Notes under the pieces: generated by a model
What the model saw: the letters and a program-made list of their open reading frames with translations, nothing else
Told to the model about the DNA's origin: nothing
Database searches by the model: none
Translations under genes and position numbers: made by a program
Shown here: one piece after another, positions 35,293-44,125 of the stretch
Position numbering within the stretch: the first letter of the stretch is position 1
Layout of the letters: every line of letters begins with the position of its first letter
From: Streptomyces sp. Ru62
GTDB lineage: Bacteria; Actinomycetota; Actinomycetes; Streptomycetales; Streptomycetaceae
Assembly: GCF_002920615.1 (NCBI RefSeq)
Contig: NZ_PQSU01000023.1
Location: 1-64,000, forward strand
Length of the DNA stretch: 64,000 nt
Reading direction: 5' to 3'

Positions 35293-35583
35293 GTGCGTGT
35301 CCGTCGTCAGCTCACCAGTGCCCTCGGTTCCTTCGCCCTCGCGTTCGCCTTCCTCGGCGCCGGCACCGCCACCGCGACCCCGGCGGCCGCCGATCCGTGC
35401 GGCTTCTACGAGACCGGCTCCGACGCCTACTACAACCACTGCACCTCCGACGGCTCCCATGTGGTGATCAAGGTCGAGGTGGCCTTGGCGCCCGACTACG
35501 AGCGCTGCGTCGCCCCGGGCAGGACCTGGCTGGGCTCCGCCACCAAGATCCAGGGCGCCCACTACGTCGGCCGCACCTGCTGA
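35293..35583 (+). CDS. Small secreted four-cysteine protein (DUF6355-like)
   Basis: A 96-residue precursor. A signal peptide (VRVRRQLTSALGSFALAFAF...) ends near ATPAAA, leaving about 63 residues with four cysteines (36, 50, 72, 96), enough for two disulfides, and the conserved-looking stretches PCGFYETGSDAYYNHC and GSATKIQGAHYVGRTC. I recall similar proteins annotated as DUF6355, sometimes near natural-product genes; the function is not known. The GTG start has AAGGAG six bases upstream; longer in-frame starts lack a ribosome binding site. Confidence 0.85.
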   Translation: MRVRRQLTSALGSFALAFAFLGAGTATATPAAADPCGFYETGSDAYYNHCTSDGSHVVIKVEVALAPDYERCVAPGRTWLGSATKIQGAHYVGRTC

Positions 35584-35905
35584 CCCCGGCGCGTCACTCC
35601 GGCCCAGTGTTCTCCGAGTGCACCGGAGATTTCCCGTGAGTGCACTCTTGCGCGGGTGCCGCCTGACCTGCCAGAGCAAGGACGGCAGCCCTTTTGTGCG
35701 CTCGGGGACCCGGGGCGGTGCGCTGTGAGGCAAACAACCGGCGTTTCCCCGCCCCGGCGGGGCCGCCGACGCCTCCCCACCCGTCCCTGCCGCGCCCACC
35801 GGGCAGCTCCCGCGGCCTCCGGCAAGGTCTTCCGCACCTTGTTGAACATTTGAACCTCCCCTTTCACGGCTTGTAGAAAGGCCCGGTCAGAGGGAGGGAG
35901 ACGCC
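35584..35905. other. 322-bp intergenic region with a GAGTGCAC inverted repeat
   Basis: GAGTGCAC (35616-35623) is mirrored by GTGCACTC (35640-35647) across 16 bases, and the second copy sits in the 10-bp palindrome GAGTGCACTC (35638-35647). It starts 33 bases after the small secreted gene and could be a hairpin or an operator for the PucR-type gene downstream. No gene is supported in the rest. Confidence 0.45.
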
Positions 35906-37159
35906 ATGGCGGAGCGACGACTGCGAGTCCGGGTGGGCAGCGACGCGCTGCAGGAACTGATCGAGGAACTCGCCGAACGGCTGCAGCGGTCCGTGGTCGT
36001 CGACGACCCCCTGGTACGGCTGATCTGCTCCAGCCAGCACTTCGGCGACGAGGACCCGGTCCGCATACGCAGCTTGCTGCGCGGCCGGGCCGACGACGTC
36101 GCCATCCGGTACGTCCTCGACCAGGGCGTGGCCCGCTGGACCCAGCCGGGGTTCATCCCGGCCTGCGACGACCTCGGGCTGCTCACCCGCTACTGCGTTC
36201 CGCTGCGCGAGCGCGGCGAACTGCTCGGCCTGCTGATGGTCGTCGCACCGGAGGGAACGCTCACCCGCGAGGAGACCGACCGTGTCGCGCAGGCGGTGCC
36301 CGCGATCAGCGCCCAGCTCCGCGCGGACCAACTGGCCGCCTCCGCCGACGAGGTGGACCTGCAGGAGACACTGGACTCCCTCTTCGGCACCGGTGAGACG
36401 GCCCGCGCCGCGGCGCGTCGGCAGATCCTGGACGGCGGCGTCCTGCCCGACGCCCCGCACGCGGTGGTGAGCGTCGTCCAGGTCTCCCGCTCGGTGGAGC
36501 CGCCGGGACAGGTGGAGATCGCGCTGCGCGCGTCCCTGGAGAAGTTCCTGCGCACTCGCTCGGCGGACGGCGTCATGGCCGCCACGCCGGACGGCGCGGT
36601 CCTCCTCCAGGTCTCGGCCCGGCCGTTGACGGCACAGGAACTGGGGGAACAGGCCACGGCCGTCCGGGAGGCCCTCGCCGCCTACCTGGAAGCCTCGGCC
36701 GCCCCCGTGCTCGGCATCGGCGGCACCCACGACGGCCTCGCCGACGCCTGGACCTCGCACGCGCAGGCGCGGGTCGCGGCCCGTGCCGCGCGCCGCCTGC
36801 CCCACCTCAAGGGCGTCGGCGCATGGGAGTCGCTGGGCGAACTCGCCGTACTCCTCCAAGTACCGGACCACGCCCTCACCCCGTCACTGCTGCCCACACC
36901 GCTGCGCCGGCTGCTGGACAGCCCCGGCGGCCAGCGCCTGGAGGAGACGCTGCGGTGCTTCCTCGAACACGCCGGATCGATCCCGCGCACGGCCGAGGCC
37001 CTGCAGATCCACCGCACCTCGCTGTACTACCGGCTGCGTCAGATCCAGGAGATCACCGGCCTCGACCTGGACAGCGGCGGTGACCGACTGGTCCTGCACC
37101 TGGGCCTGCGCGCCCTTGAACTGCTCCAGGCGCAGAGCGACGTCCAGCCCGCCGTCTGA
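35906..37159 (+). CDS. PucR/CdaR-family transcriptional regulator
   Basis: A 417-residue regulator. The N-terminal part (to about 150) is GAF-like (SVVVDDPLVRLICSSQHFG, CVPLRERGELLGLLMVV), the middle is a GGDEF-like CdaR segment, and the C-terminus is the PucR helix-turn-helix (LEETLRCFLEHAGSIPRTAE, then ALQIHRTSLYYRLRQIQEIT). The ATG has a GGAGGGAG purine tract about six bases upstream. Family members respond to purines, sugar acids or amino acids and often control an adjacent gene. The next gene is the alpha/beta hydrolase 303 bases downstream; control of it is possible but not shown. Confidence 0.9.
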   Translation: MAERRLRVRVGSDALQELIEELAERLQRSVVVDDPLVRLICSSQHFGDEDPVRIRSLLRGRADDVAIRYVLDQGVARWTQPGFIPACDDLGLLTRYCVPLRERGELLGLLMVVAPEGTLTREETDRVAQAVPAISAQLRADQLAASADEVDLQETLDSLFGTGETARAAARRQILDGGVLPDAPHAVVSVVQVSRSVEPPGQVEIALRASLEKFLRTRSADGVMAATPDGAVLLQVSARPLTAQELGEQATAVREALAAYLEASAAPVLGIGGTHDGLADAWTSHAQARVAARAARRLPHLKGVGAWESLGELAVLLQVPDHALTPSLLPTPLRRLLDSPGGQRLEETLRCFLEHAGSIPRTAEALQIHRTSLYYRLRQIQEITGLDLDSGGDRLVLHLGLRALELLQAQSDVQPAV

Positions 37160-37220
37160 CCGGGGCGCCGCCCGGTGCGCGAGAGCGCGGGGCGGCACCG
37201 GTGCCGGGCGGAACCGCCCG

Positions 37221-37324
37221 CCCTACAGAGTGACGAAATACGCGCCGGCCGATCACTACGCGGCGCCGGGGTGTTGTACCAGCCCCCTACAGAATGACGA
37301 AGATTTCGCCGGCCGATCACTACG
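37221..37324. repeat. Two 40-bp direct repeats upstream of the hydrolase gene
   Basis: Copies at 37221-37260 and 37285-37324 share 34 of 40 bases, including CCCTACAGA, TGACGAA and CGCCGGCCGATCACTACG. They are 64 bases apart start to start, about six helical turns, inside the 303-bp gap between the PucR-type gene and the alpha/beta hydrolase. The arrangement suits a regulator binding two direct half-sites on one face, such as the AraC protein encoded just downstream. Confidence 0.8.
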
Positions 37325-37462
37325 GAGCGCGGTGGTGCGCGCGGTGTCGGGTGGCACAGAATTCCGTATGCGGGAGCCGTGCCGAGGCCCGGTCCGTGAA
37401 ACAGATCCGTAACTCGCCGCCGCGGAGCACGCCGTGGCGGTGGAGTTCGAGAAGGAGTCGAC

Positions 37463-38341
37463 GTGGGGGCCGTGAACCAGCTGACGACCAGCGACGGAGT
37501 GCGCCTGGTGTACCGGGACAGCGGGGGAGAGGGATTCCCTCTGGTCAAGCTGCACGGCTGGGGCCAGACGCAGGAGATGTTCCGTCATCAGGTCCGGGGA
37601 CTTTCCCCCGCGCACCGTGTCATCACCCTGGATTTCCGGGGACACGGGGTGTCCGACAAGCCGTACCACGGTTATCGCATCGCTCGTTTCGCCGCCGATG
37701 TGCTGGAGCTCGTCGACCACTTGGGGCTCGACCGGTTCGACGCCCTGGGCTGGTCGATGGGGGCCTCGGTGTGGTGGAGCTTCGTCGACCAGTACGGCAC
37801 CGGTCGTATCCGGCGCTTCGTCGCCGTGGACCAGCCCGCGGCCGTCGCCGCGGTGCCGTGGATGTCGGTCGAGGAGCAACGGCAGTCGGGTGCCATCTTC
37901 GATGTGGCCGGTCTGGTCGCGCTCGGCGCGGAGCTTGCCGGTCCGGGTGGTGAACAGGCGCGGTACGAGTTCGTCCGCGGCATGTTCTCCGGCGACCCCG
38001 ACCCCGCGATCCTCTCCTTCGTGGCCGAGCAGATCAGGGCCACCCCCGCGCACGCGGGGGTGCCGCTGCTCTTCGACCACTGTGCCCAGGACTGGCGGGA
38101 CGTGCTGCCCCGTGTCGATGTGCCGACGCTGGTCATCGGATGCGACGGCAGCCATGTCCACCCGCGGTCGCAGCAGTTCGTCGCCCAGCGGATCCCAAGC
38201 GCGCGGCTCCATGTCTTCCCCACCACGGTGGCCAACTCGCACTTTCCCTTCCTGGAGAATCCGCCGGCCTTCAACGACGTCGTCGGCGCATTCCTCTCCG
38301 AGCAGCCGGATCCGGTGGATCACACCGACGTGAACGTCTGA
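37463..38341 (+). CDS. Alpha/beta hydrolase
   Basis: A 292-residue serine hydrolase with the oxyanion region KLHGWGQ, the TLDFRGHGVSDKP strand, nucleophile Ser98 in GWSMGAS and likely catalytic His260 (NSHFPFL). The layout resembles esterases, lactonases and cofactor-free haloperoxidases of the 3-oxoadipate lactonase group. No signal peptide is visible, so it is cytoplasmic. The GTG start has AAGGAG about six bases upstream. It is followed after 55 bases by an AraC regulator and preceded by paired direct repeats, suggesting a small inducible unit. Confidence 0.88.
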   Translation: MGAVNQLTTSDGVRLVYRDSGGEGFPLVKLHGWGQTQEMFRHQVRGLSPAHRVITLDFRGHGVSDKPYHGYRIARFAADVLELVDHLGLDRFDALGWSMGASVWWSFVDQYGTGRIRRFVAVDQPAAVAAVPWMSVEEQRQSGAIFDVAGLVALGAELAGPGGEQARYEFVRGMFSGDPDPAILSFVAEQIRATPAHAGVPLLFDHCAQDWRDVLPRVDVPTLVIGCDGSHVHPRSQQFVAQRIPSARLHVFPTTVANSHFPFLENPPAFNDVVGAFLSEQPDPVDHTDVNV

Positions 38342-38396
38342 GTCCGGATTTCTCTCTGAAGAACTGAACATGAAAAGAAAACGACGGGAGACCGAT

Positions 38397-39233
38397 GTGA
38401 CCCGGTCGATCACCCCTGCCATGCCCGAAACCCCCGGAAACGCGCCGTCCGCTACGGCCCCGGGAAATGATTCAGGCCCTTTCATCAACCTGCCCTGGCC
38501 GACCGCCGACGACGACGAACACCTGTACCTGGCCGTCAACGTCTCCGACGAGACAGTGCTTTTCCCACACGATTCCCTTCTGTGGTTGGAGCCCGGTGAC
38601 ATCGTCATCGGCGGCGCCTTCCGCCCCGACCTCCTTTCCCGCCGGGAGAACCTGGCCCTCTTCCGTGTTCCCCTGTGCCTGCTGGACGCGTCGGCGGCCG
38701 ACCTGCACGAGCTCTCGCACACCCACCTCAGTGGGAGGAGCGGCCTGACGTCGCTGGTCTCGCAGTTCCTGACCGCACTCGCCAGAACGCCGCGCCACCA
38801 GCGCCTGACCGGTGGCCGACGCCTCGCCCTGAACACGGCCGACCTCGTGGCCCTCCTCGTCGGCGACGTCCTCCAGACGCGCGGACGGCGCTCCGCCCCC
38901 GGCGCCCACGAGATGCTGACGCGGATCCAACAGCACATCCAGGACAACCTCATGGACCCGGACCTCGCGCCCGAGTCGATCGCCCGGGCCCACCACATCT
39001 CGGTGCGCTACCTGCACAAGCTCTTCCAGTCCGGCGGCACCACCGTGAGCGCCTGGATACGGCAACGCAGACTCGACGCCTGCCGCGCCGAACTGCGCGG
39101 GCGGCGCCGCACCGTGGCCGCCGTGGCCAACAGCTGGGGCTTCGCCAGCCCCTCCCACTTCAGCCGCCTCTTCCGGCAGACCTACGGCATCACCCCCAAG
39201 GAGTGGCAGGCCACCGTCTCCTCCGACGTCTGA
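38397..39233 (+). CDS. AraC-family transcriptional regulator with a short N-terminal domain
   Basis: A 278-residue regulator. The C-terminal 100 residues are a clear AraC/XylS double helix-turn-helix (DLAPESIARAHHISVRYLHK and VAAVANSWGFASPSHFSRLF, ending YGITPKEW). The N-terminal part (HLYLAVNVSDETVLFPHD, LLWLEPGDIVIGGAF) is a cupin-like sensor of the AraC-binding type, but it seems to lack the first 70-90 residues usual in this subgroup. GTG at 38397 is preferred because GGGAG lies about seven bases upstream and the stretch from the earlier ATG (38370) has A-rich codons unlike the genome. It probably controls the flanking hydrolases. Confidence 0.87.
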   Translation: MTRSITPAMPETPGNAPSATAPGNDSGPFINLPWPTADDDEHLYLAVNVSDETVLFPHDSLLWLEPGDIVIGGAFRPDLLSRRENLALFRVPLCLLDASAADLHELSHTHLSGRSGLTSLVSQFLTALARTPRHQRLTGGRRLALNTADLVALLVGDVLQTRGRRSAPGAHEMLTRIQQHIQDNLMDPDLAPESIARAHHISVRYLHKLFQSGGTTVSAWIRQRRLDACRAELRGRRRTVAAVANSWGFASPSHFSRLFRQTYGITPKEWQATVSSDV

Positions 39234-39425
39234 GCCGCCCACCCGCCGGCACCAGACCCATCCGTCGGCCCGTTCGCCGGCGTCTCCCGCCGCCGCAGCC
39301 CCCATCCCACCACTGCCCACGAGGCCACCCATGCGAAGCCGTCGAGGCCGCCGGGCACGCCAGCGTCCGCCCCCTGGCCGGCCACCCCTCGCCGACACAC
39401 CCGTGAACCGGGAAGGAACCCCGCC

Positions 39426-40184
39426 ATGCCCCCCACCCCCACCGTCGTCCTGGTCCACGGAGCGTTCGCCGACACGGCGGTCTGGTTCGGCGTCGTCGCC
39501 GAGCTGCACAGCCACGGCATCCCGGTCGTCGCCCCGCCGAACCCGCTGCGCGGCCTCGCGGCGGATGCCGCGCGCATCGCGTCGGTGGCCGCGCAGATCG
39601 ACGGCCCCGTCGTTCTGGTCGGGCACGCCTACGGCGGGGCGGTGATCACCGTGGCGGGCACCGCCGACAACGTCGTCGCCCTGGTCTACGTCGCCGCCCA
39701 TGTGCCGGAGGAGGGGGAGAGCCCCGGCGAACTCCAGGGCCGATTTCCCGCCACCGGACCGGCGGGCGACCTCCAGCGGTGGAGCTACCCGGTCCCCGGT
39801 GGCGGTGAGGGCGTCGAGGTCACCCTCGGCGTGGAGGCGTTCGCGACGGTGTTCGCCGCCGATGTCTCGGCCCCGGTCGCCCAGGTGCTCGCCTCGTGTC
39901 AACCTCCGCTGGCCCTGGCCGCCTTCGAGGAGAAGGCCACTGCCGCCGCGTGGCGGACCAAACCGTCGTGGGCCCTGGTGGCCGGCGCCGACCGGGTGAT
40001 CGCCCCGGACGTGGAGCGCTTCGGTGCCGCGCGGGCCGGGTCGACCGTGGTCGAGATCGACGGTGCCTCGCACGCCGTCACCCTCTCGCAGCCCACGGCC
40101 GTGGCCCGGCTCATCCGCGACGCCGTCCACGCGGTGAGCCGACCCGCACACATCCGCCCACAGGGCACACACCCCCCCGCATGA
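39426..40184 (+). CDS. Alpha/beta hydrolase-fold protein lacking the nucleophile serine
   Basis: A 252-residue protein of the salicylate-esterase/EstC-like group (VVLVHGAFADTAVW). The nucleophile elbow reads GHAYGG, with Ala68 where GHSYGG relatives have serine; the general base region GASHAVTLS keeps its histidine. As read, it should not work as a classical serine hydrolase, though other members with this change may exist. The ATG has GGAAGGA about eight bases upstream. It follows the AraC gene after 192 bases and precedes the wbl gene by 28 bases, probably in one transcript. Confidence 0.87.
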   Translation: MPPTPTVVLVHGAFADTAVWFGVVAELHSHGIPVVAPPNPLRGLAADAARIASVAAQIDGPVVLVGHAYGGAVITVAGTADNVVALVYVAAHVPEEGESPGELQGRFPATGPAGDLQRWSYPVPGGGEGVEVTLGVEAFATVFAADVSAPVAQVLASCQPPLALAAFEEKATAAAWRTKPSWALVAGADRVIAPDVERFGAARAGSTVVEIDGASHAVTLSQPTAVARLIRDAVHAVSRPAHIRPQGTHPPA

Positions 40185-40212
40185 GACCGCAGCCGAAAGG
40201 AAGGACCAGCCG

Positions 40213-40494
40213 ATGACGACGCAGCTCAAGCCGCTTCTGCGGACGTGGGAATGGCAGGCCGAGGCCGCCTGCCGGGGCATGGACAGCTCGGTGTTCTTCT
40301 CACCGCCAGGTGAGCGGGGCTCCGCACGGCGCCGGCGCGAGCAGAGGGCACAGGAGATCTGCCGGCAGTGCCCGGTGCGCCTCCCGTGCGCGGGCTTCGC
40401 CGCGGCGTCCGACCAGCGGTACGGCGTGTGGGGCGGCCGCACGGAGGCCGAACGCCGCGCCACCCCCTCGACCCCGGCCGCCCCGAACCCCTGA
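40213..40494 (+). CDS. WhiB-like (Wbl) iron-sulfur transcription factor
   Basis: A 93-residue Wbl protein. Four cysteines (20, 50, 53, 59) in C-x29-C-x2-C-x5-C should bind a [4Fe-4S] cluster, and the beta-turn motif GVWGG is at 71-75, followed by the basic-acidic tail RTEAERR. Wbl proteins bind the principal sigma factor and act as redox-responsive regulators. The start has GGAAGGA about seven bases upstream. It lies 28 bases after the GHAYGG protein. It is not one of the developmental WhiB/WhiD proteins as far as the context tells. Confidence 0.92.
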   Translation: MTTQLKPLLRTWEWQAEAACRGMDSSVFFSPPGERGSARRRREQRAQEICRQCPVRLPCAGFAAASDQRYGVWGGRTEAERRATPSTPAAPNP

Positions 40495-40675
40495 ACCGCC
40501 CAGCCTCGGGCGTGGGGCGTCAGCATCATGGCGGACGCGGTCCGGGCCCCCTCCCGGGCCGCGCCGCAGGGTCAGCGGGAGCGGGCAGGTCAGCGGTGAG
40601 CCCGACCGGCGCCGGGAGCGGCCTCGGCGGGCCGCGGTGCCCGAGAGGGCCCGGGCACCCCGGCCCTGGGTCAGG

Positions 40676-43600
40676 TCACCGGACGACGACCCCGGTGCGA
40701 CCCGTGACGCCTCCGGCGGTCACCGAGACGGTGACGGTGCCGGGGCGGTGGGCGGTCAGGGCGCCGGTGGCGGGATCCACCGAGGCGATCTCGGGGTCGC
40801 TGGACGTCCAGACGTGGGAGGCCGGGTCCGCGATCGGGATCGTGAGCGGTGCGATGTCGTCGCCGCCGATCTGCTCGCCCGTCGCGCTCAGGGCGATGTG
40901 GTCGCCCTTGGCGACGGGGTCCTTCGGACCGTGGACGGTGATCGACGCGAGCGCGGGCTCCACGGTGTACTGAAGGTCGCCGTCGTCACCGATCCGGACC
41001 AGACCGAAGTGGTAGATGCCGCCCTGGTCGGCCGGGGCGTAGGCCGGCATGCCGAGGTCGGCGAAGGTGAACTGCGGGACGCCACCCTCCTCGGTGGTCA
41101 CGCTCCGCCCCTCGGGATCGAGGATCTGCTCGGCGAAGCCGCGGGCGTGACCGTACATCATGATCACGTGCTGCTTCGGGTGCGTCTGCTGGTAGCGCTG
41201 CACCAGCCGCAGATACATGCGGGCCTCCCAGCGGTCCGTGAACTGGCTGTTCGCGGCCGGGTGCGGGTCGTAGGCGGGCATGTGCGTGACGACCAGTACG
41301 TCCTTCGCGGTGGTGTCCGTCAACTGCCGGATCAGCCAGGGGTACTGGGCGCCCTCCGGGTCCTGGAACGGGTCCGAGGACTGAAGGCTTCCGTGCGAGT
41401 TGTCCGTGACGATCAGCCGCGCCGCGCCCTGGGTGTAGGCGTAGTGGGTGTCGCCGAAGGTGTCACTGTAGTTGCCGTTCTCGGCGTCGGCGCCCTGGGT
41501 GATCTCGTGGTTGCCGACGATGTCGCGCTCGGGAACGCCGAGCGCGTCCATCTTCGACTTGGCGAACCGCAGGTCCGCGAGCTTGCCGTCGTCGGCCATG
41601 TCGCCGAGGAACTGGGCGGCGTCCGGCCGGGCCTGCGGGGTGAGCGAGGGCAGCCGCTCGGCGATCGAGTCCATCACGTTGCTGCTCACCGACCCGGGGC
41701 CGGAGGCGAGCAGATGGGCGTCGTCACCGGTGAGGAGGGTGGTGCCGTGCCTCGCGAAGTCCGCGGAGTCCTCCTCGAAGGACAGCCACTTGGGGTTCTG
41801 CGGGACGGCGTGGTACTCGGGCGCCGTGACGGGCCGCGGAGAGTACAGGGCCTGGAGGCCCGCGACGTTGAGCGAGCCGCTGTAGGGGGTGCTCGGGCTG
41901 ATCGCCAGGAAGTCGATGAAGCTGATGGTCAGCGGGAACTGCATGCCGGCGGGCAGCTGGGCGACCGCCAGGTGCCAGTCCTTCCAGGTGACGTACGTCG
42001 GGTAGAGCGTGGTGGAGGAACCGTTGACGCCGATGTACTTCTCGGCGAGTTCGATGCCGTTGCCGTCCCCCTTGATCCACACACCGATGCCGGTGGGAAC
42101 CTGACCGTTGTTCGTGTCGGTCTTCAGAGTGGTCTTCGGAGAGAGCACCAGCTGCTTCACCCCGGACCCGGCCGGCATCGAGTAGTCCAGCCTCAGCGAT
42201 CCCGGCTCGTCGGATCCCGGCGGGACGACGCCGGGGTCGGCGGCCAGGGTGGCGGGCTTGCCGGTGGTGTTGTTGCTCAGCCGCCAGACGTCCAGGCTGG
42301 TCATCGGGTCGATGACCTTGCGGACGCTGCCGACGGCGATCGACGTGGTGCCGGTGGAGCCCGCGACCGTCGCGGTCACCTCCGCGAGTCCGCCCTCGTC
42401 GGCGTCGGCGGTGAACAGGCCGTGCGCGTCGACGGTGCCGAGGCCCGCCGGGTTCACCTTCCAGGTGACCGCCTCGGCGGGGATCCGCACCTGGTCGCCG
42501 TCCTTGTCGGTGGCCGACAGGGTGAGCTGCCGGGTGGCGCCGTTGTCGAGGTCGGCCTTGTCGGGCGAGACCGTGAGGGTCTTGAGCCTTCCGACGACCT
42601 CCAGCTTCTCGGAGGCGGAGGCCGTGCCGTCGGAGGCGATGATCCGGCCCGTGCCGGTGCGGCGCGGGGTCAGCACGCCGTCGTCGTACGTGGCGAGGTC
42701 GGTGGGCTCGACGCGGACCCGCGTGTGCCCGGCCGCAGGGTTGGCGAACCGGTCGACGGCGTACACCGGCAGCGGGACGGAGCCGCCGGCGACGGTGGTG
42801 AGCGTCTTCCCGCCGTTGACGACGACCTTGGCGGCCGGTCCGGGCTCCTTGGCGGTGGAGTAGAAGAAGATGCCGTTGGCGACCGGGCGTTCGGTGTTGC
42901 CGGGCAGGTCGGACGGCGTGTTGACGACTTCGGCCCGGTCGGCGCCGGGAGCTCGGCTGACCATCGTGGTGGAACCACCGCCGTCGAACAGCATCGCGGT
43001 CCAGGCGCCGTGGGCGACCATGTAACCGGCGACCTCGTCCCTGGTCACGCCGAAGGCAGTCGCAGCGCCGCCATGGCCGTCGACGGCGACGACGACGGCG
43101 TGCTTGCCGTCCTCGGTGATGCCGACGGCTGTCTCCGGGTTGGCGCCGCTGGGCGGGGTGCCGGTCGGGTCCCGGTATACCTTGCCGTCCTTCACCAGGG
43201 TGTCGACACCGCTGATCAGCTCGGTGACATCGTTGTCGGGGGAGAGGCGGGTGGTGATGCCCACGTCGTCACCGGTGTGCAGGCTGTCGGTGAGCCACTG
43301 CCCGCCGTCGCCGGCGCCGAGCAGGCCGAGCCGGCCGGCGGTCAACCGGGGCACGGTGGTCACCCCGGTCCGCACGCTCTCGACGACGAAGCCGCCGTCC
43401 GTGGCCCGGCCGAGCACCAGCGTGGACGGCTCGGCCAGGTCCGGGGTCTCGCCGAGATCGGGGGTGACCTCGGTGATGCCGCCGGCGGACACGTCGTTCA
43501 CCGTGTTCACCGAGGTGAGCGGGCGGGTCGCGGAGCCCGCGGTGATGGTGCCGGAGAACGTCTCCGGACCCATCACCATGGTGCCGTCGGGCTTGACGCC

Positions 43601-44125
43601 CAACTGGGAGGCGAAGCCCGGCTCGGGGCTCTTCAGCATGTGCCCGCCGGAGACGATGCCGCCGAGCGGGCGTCCACTGGCGTGGATCTCGAAGTAGTCG
43701 CCGTTGACGCCGGCGACGGCGCCGGTGCGGTGTGCCATCGAGGACGGCGTCTCGTCCGCCGGGTCGGTCAGGGTGTCGCCGGCCTCCACCATCCCGACCC
43801 GGAGGTTCGGGTCGGTCAGGTCGGCCGTGAGCACCTGCATGTGCTGGCGACCGCCGACGGTGTCGTAGGTCTCGCTGTAGTGCCGCAGCCCACGGGTGAC
43901 GGTCTCGGCCGGTGTACGGGTGTGGTCCACCACCACCGGCCAGTTCTGCGGTGTGTCCGGCAGCCAGTCACGGTGCTCCGTGTGCCGGGACGCGGCCGTG
44001 GCGTCGGCGGAGCCGAAGGCGGTTCCCGCCCCGCCCACGGCACCGGCCAGCACCAGCGCCAGCGCCGTCGCCACCGCGGTACGGCGTGAGCCGGCCGCCG
44101 CGGGTCTCTCGTTACGAAGTGTCAT
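40676..44125 (-). CDS. Secreted phosphodiester glycosidase (NAGPA)-Big2-metallophosphoesterase fusion
   Basis: A 1,149-residue exported protein. The signal peptide (AVATALALVLAGAVGGAGTAFG) is followed by a NAGPA-type phosphodiester glycosidase domain (about 90-420; GVNGDYFEIHASGRPLGG and AMLFDGGGSTTMV). One or two bacterial Ig-like segments come next, then a carbohydrate-binding-like region (about 600-760), a calcineurin-like phosphoesterase (about 790-1040; FLGDMADDG, VGNHEI, VVTHMPAYD, MMYGHARGF) and a C-terminal Big2 domain (WTSSDPEIASVDPATGAL...). Two phosphodiester-handling domains on one secreted chain suggest cleavage of glycosyl phosphodiesters in wall or teichoic polymers. ATG at 44125 and GTG at 44128 both fit the AGGAAAAG upstream. 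Confidence 0.9.
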   Translation of the reverse strand: MTLRNERPAAAGSRRTAVATALALVLAGAVGGAGTAFGSADATAASRHTEHRDWLPDTPQNWPVVVDHTRTPAETVTRGLRHYSETYDTVGGRQHMQVLTADLTDPNLRVGMVEAGDTLTDPADETPSSMAHRTGAVAGVNGDYFEIHASGRPLGGIVSGGHMLKSPEPGFASQLGVKPDGTMVMGPETFSGTITAGSATRPLTSVNTVNDVSAGGITEVTPDLGETPDLAEPSTLVLGRATDGGFVVESVRTGVTTVPRLTAGRLGLLGAGDGGQWLTDSLHTGDDVGITTRLSPDNDVTELISGVDTLVKDGKVYRDPTGTPPSGANPETAVGITEDGKHAVVVAVDGHGGAATAFGVTRDEVAGYMVAHGAWTAMLFDGGGSTTMVSRAPGADRAEVVNTPSDLPGNTERPVANGIFFYSTAKEPGPAAKVVVNGGKTLTTVAGGSVPLPVYAVDRFANPAAGHTRVRVEPTDLATYDDGVLTPRRTGTGRIIASDGTASASEKLEVVGRLKTLTVSPDKADLDNGATRQLTLSATDKDGDQVRIPAEAVTWKVNPAGLGTVDAHGLFTADADEGGLAEVTATVAGSTGTTSIAVGSVRKVIDPMTSLDVWRLSNNTTGKPATLAADPGVVPPGSDEPGSLRLDYSMPAGSGVKQLVLSPKTTLKTDTNNGQVPTGIGVWIKGDGNGIELAEKYIGVNGSSTTLYPTYVTWKDWHLAVAQLPAGMQFPLTISFIDFLAISPSTPYSGSLNVAGLQALYSPRPVTAPEYHAVPQNPKWLSFEEDSADFARHGTTLLTGDDAHLLASGPGSVSSNVMDSIAERLPSLTPQARPDAAQFLGDMADDGKLADLRFAKSKMDALGVPERDIVGNHEITQGADAENGNYSDTFGDTHYAYTQGAARLIVTDNSHGSLQSSDPFQDPEGAQYPWLIRQLTDTTAKDVLVVTHMPAYDPHPAANSQFTDRWEARMYLRLVQRYQQTHPKQHVIMMYGHARGFAEQILDPEGRSVTTEEGGVPQFTFADLGMPAYAPADQGGIYHFGLVRIGDDGDLQYTVEPALASITVHGPKDPVAKGDHIALSATGEQIGGDDIAPLTIPIADPASHVWTSSDPEIASVDPATGALTAHRPGTVTVSVTAGGVTGRTGVVVR

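Noticed and set aside
40310..44089. A 1,259-codon plus-strand frame over the NAGPA-phosphoesterase gene
   Set aside because: It is an antisense shadow; the minus strand shows a signal peptide and catalytic motifs.
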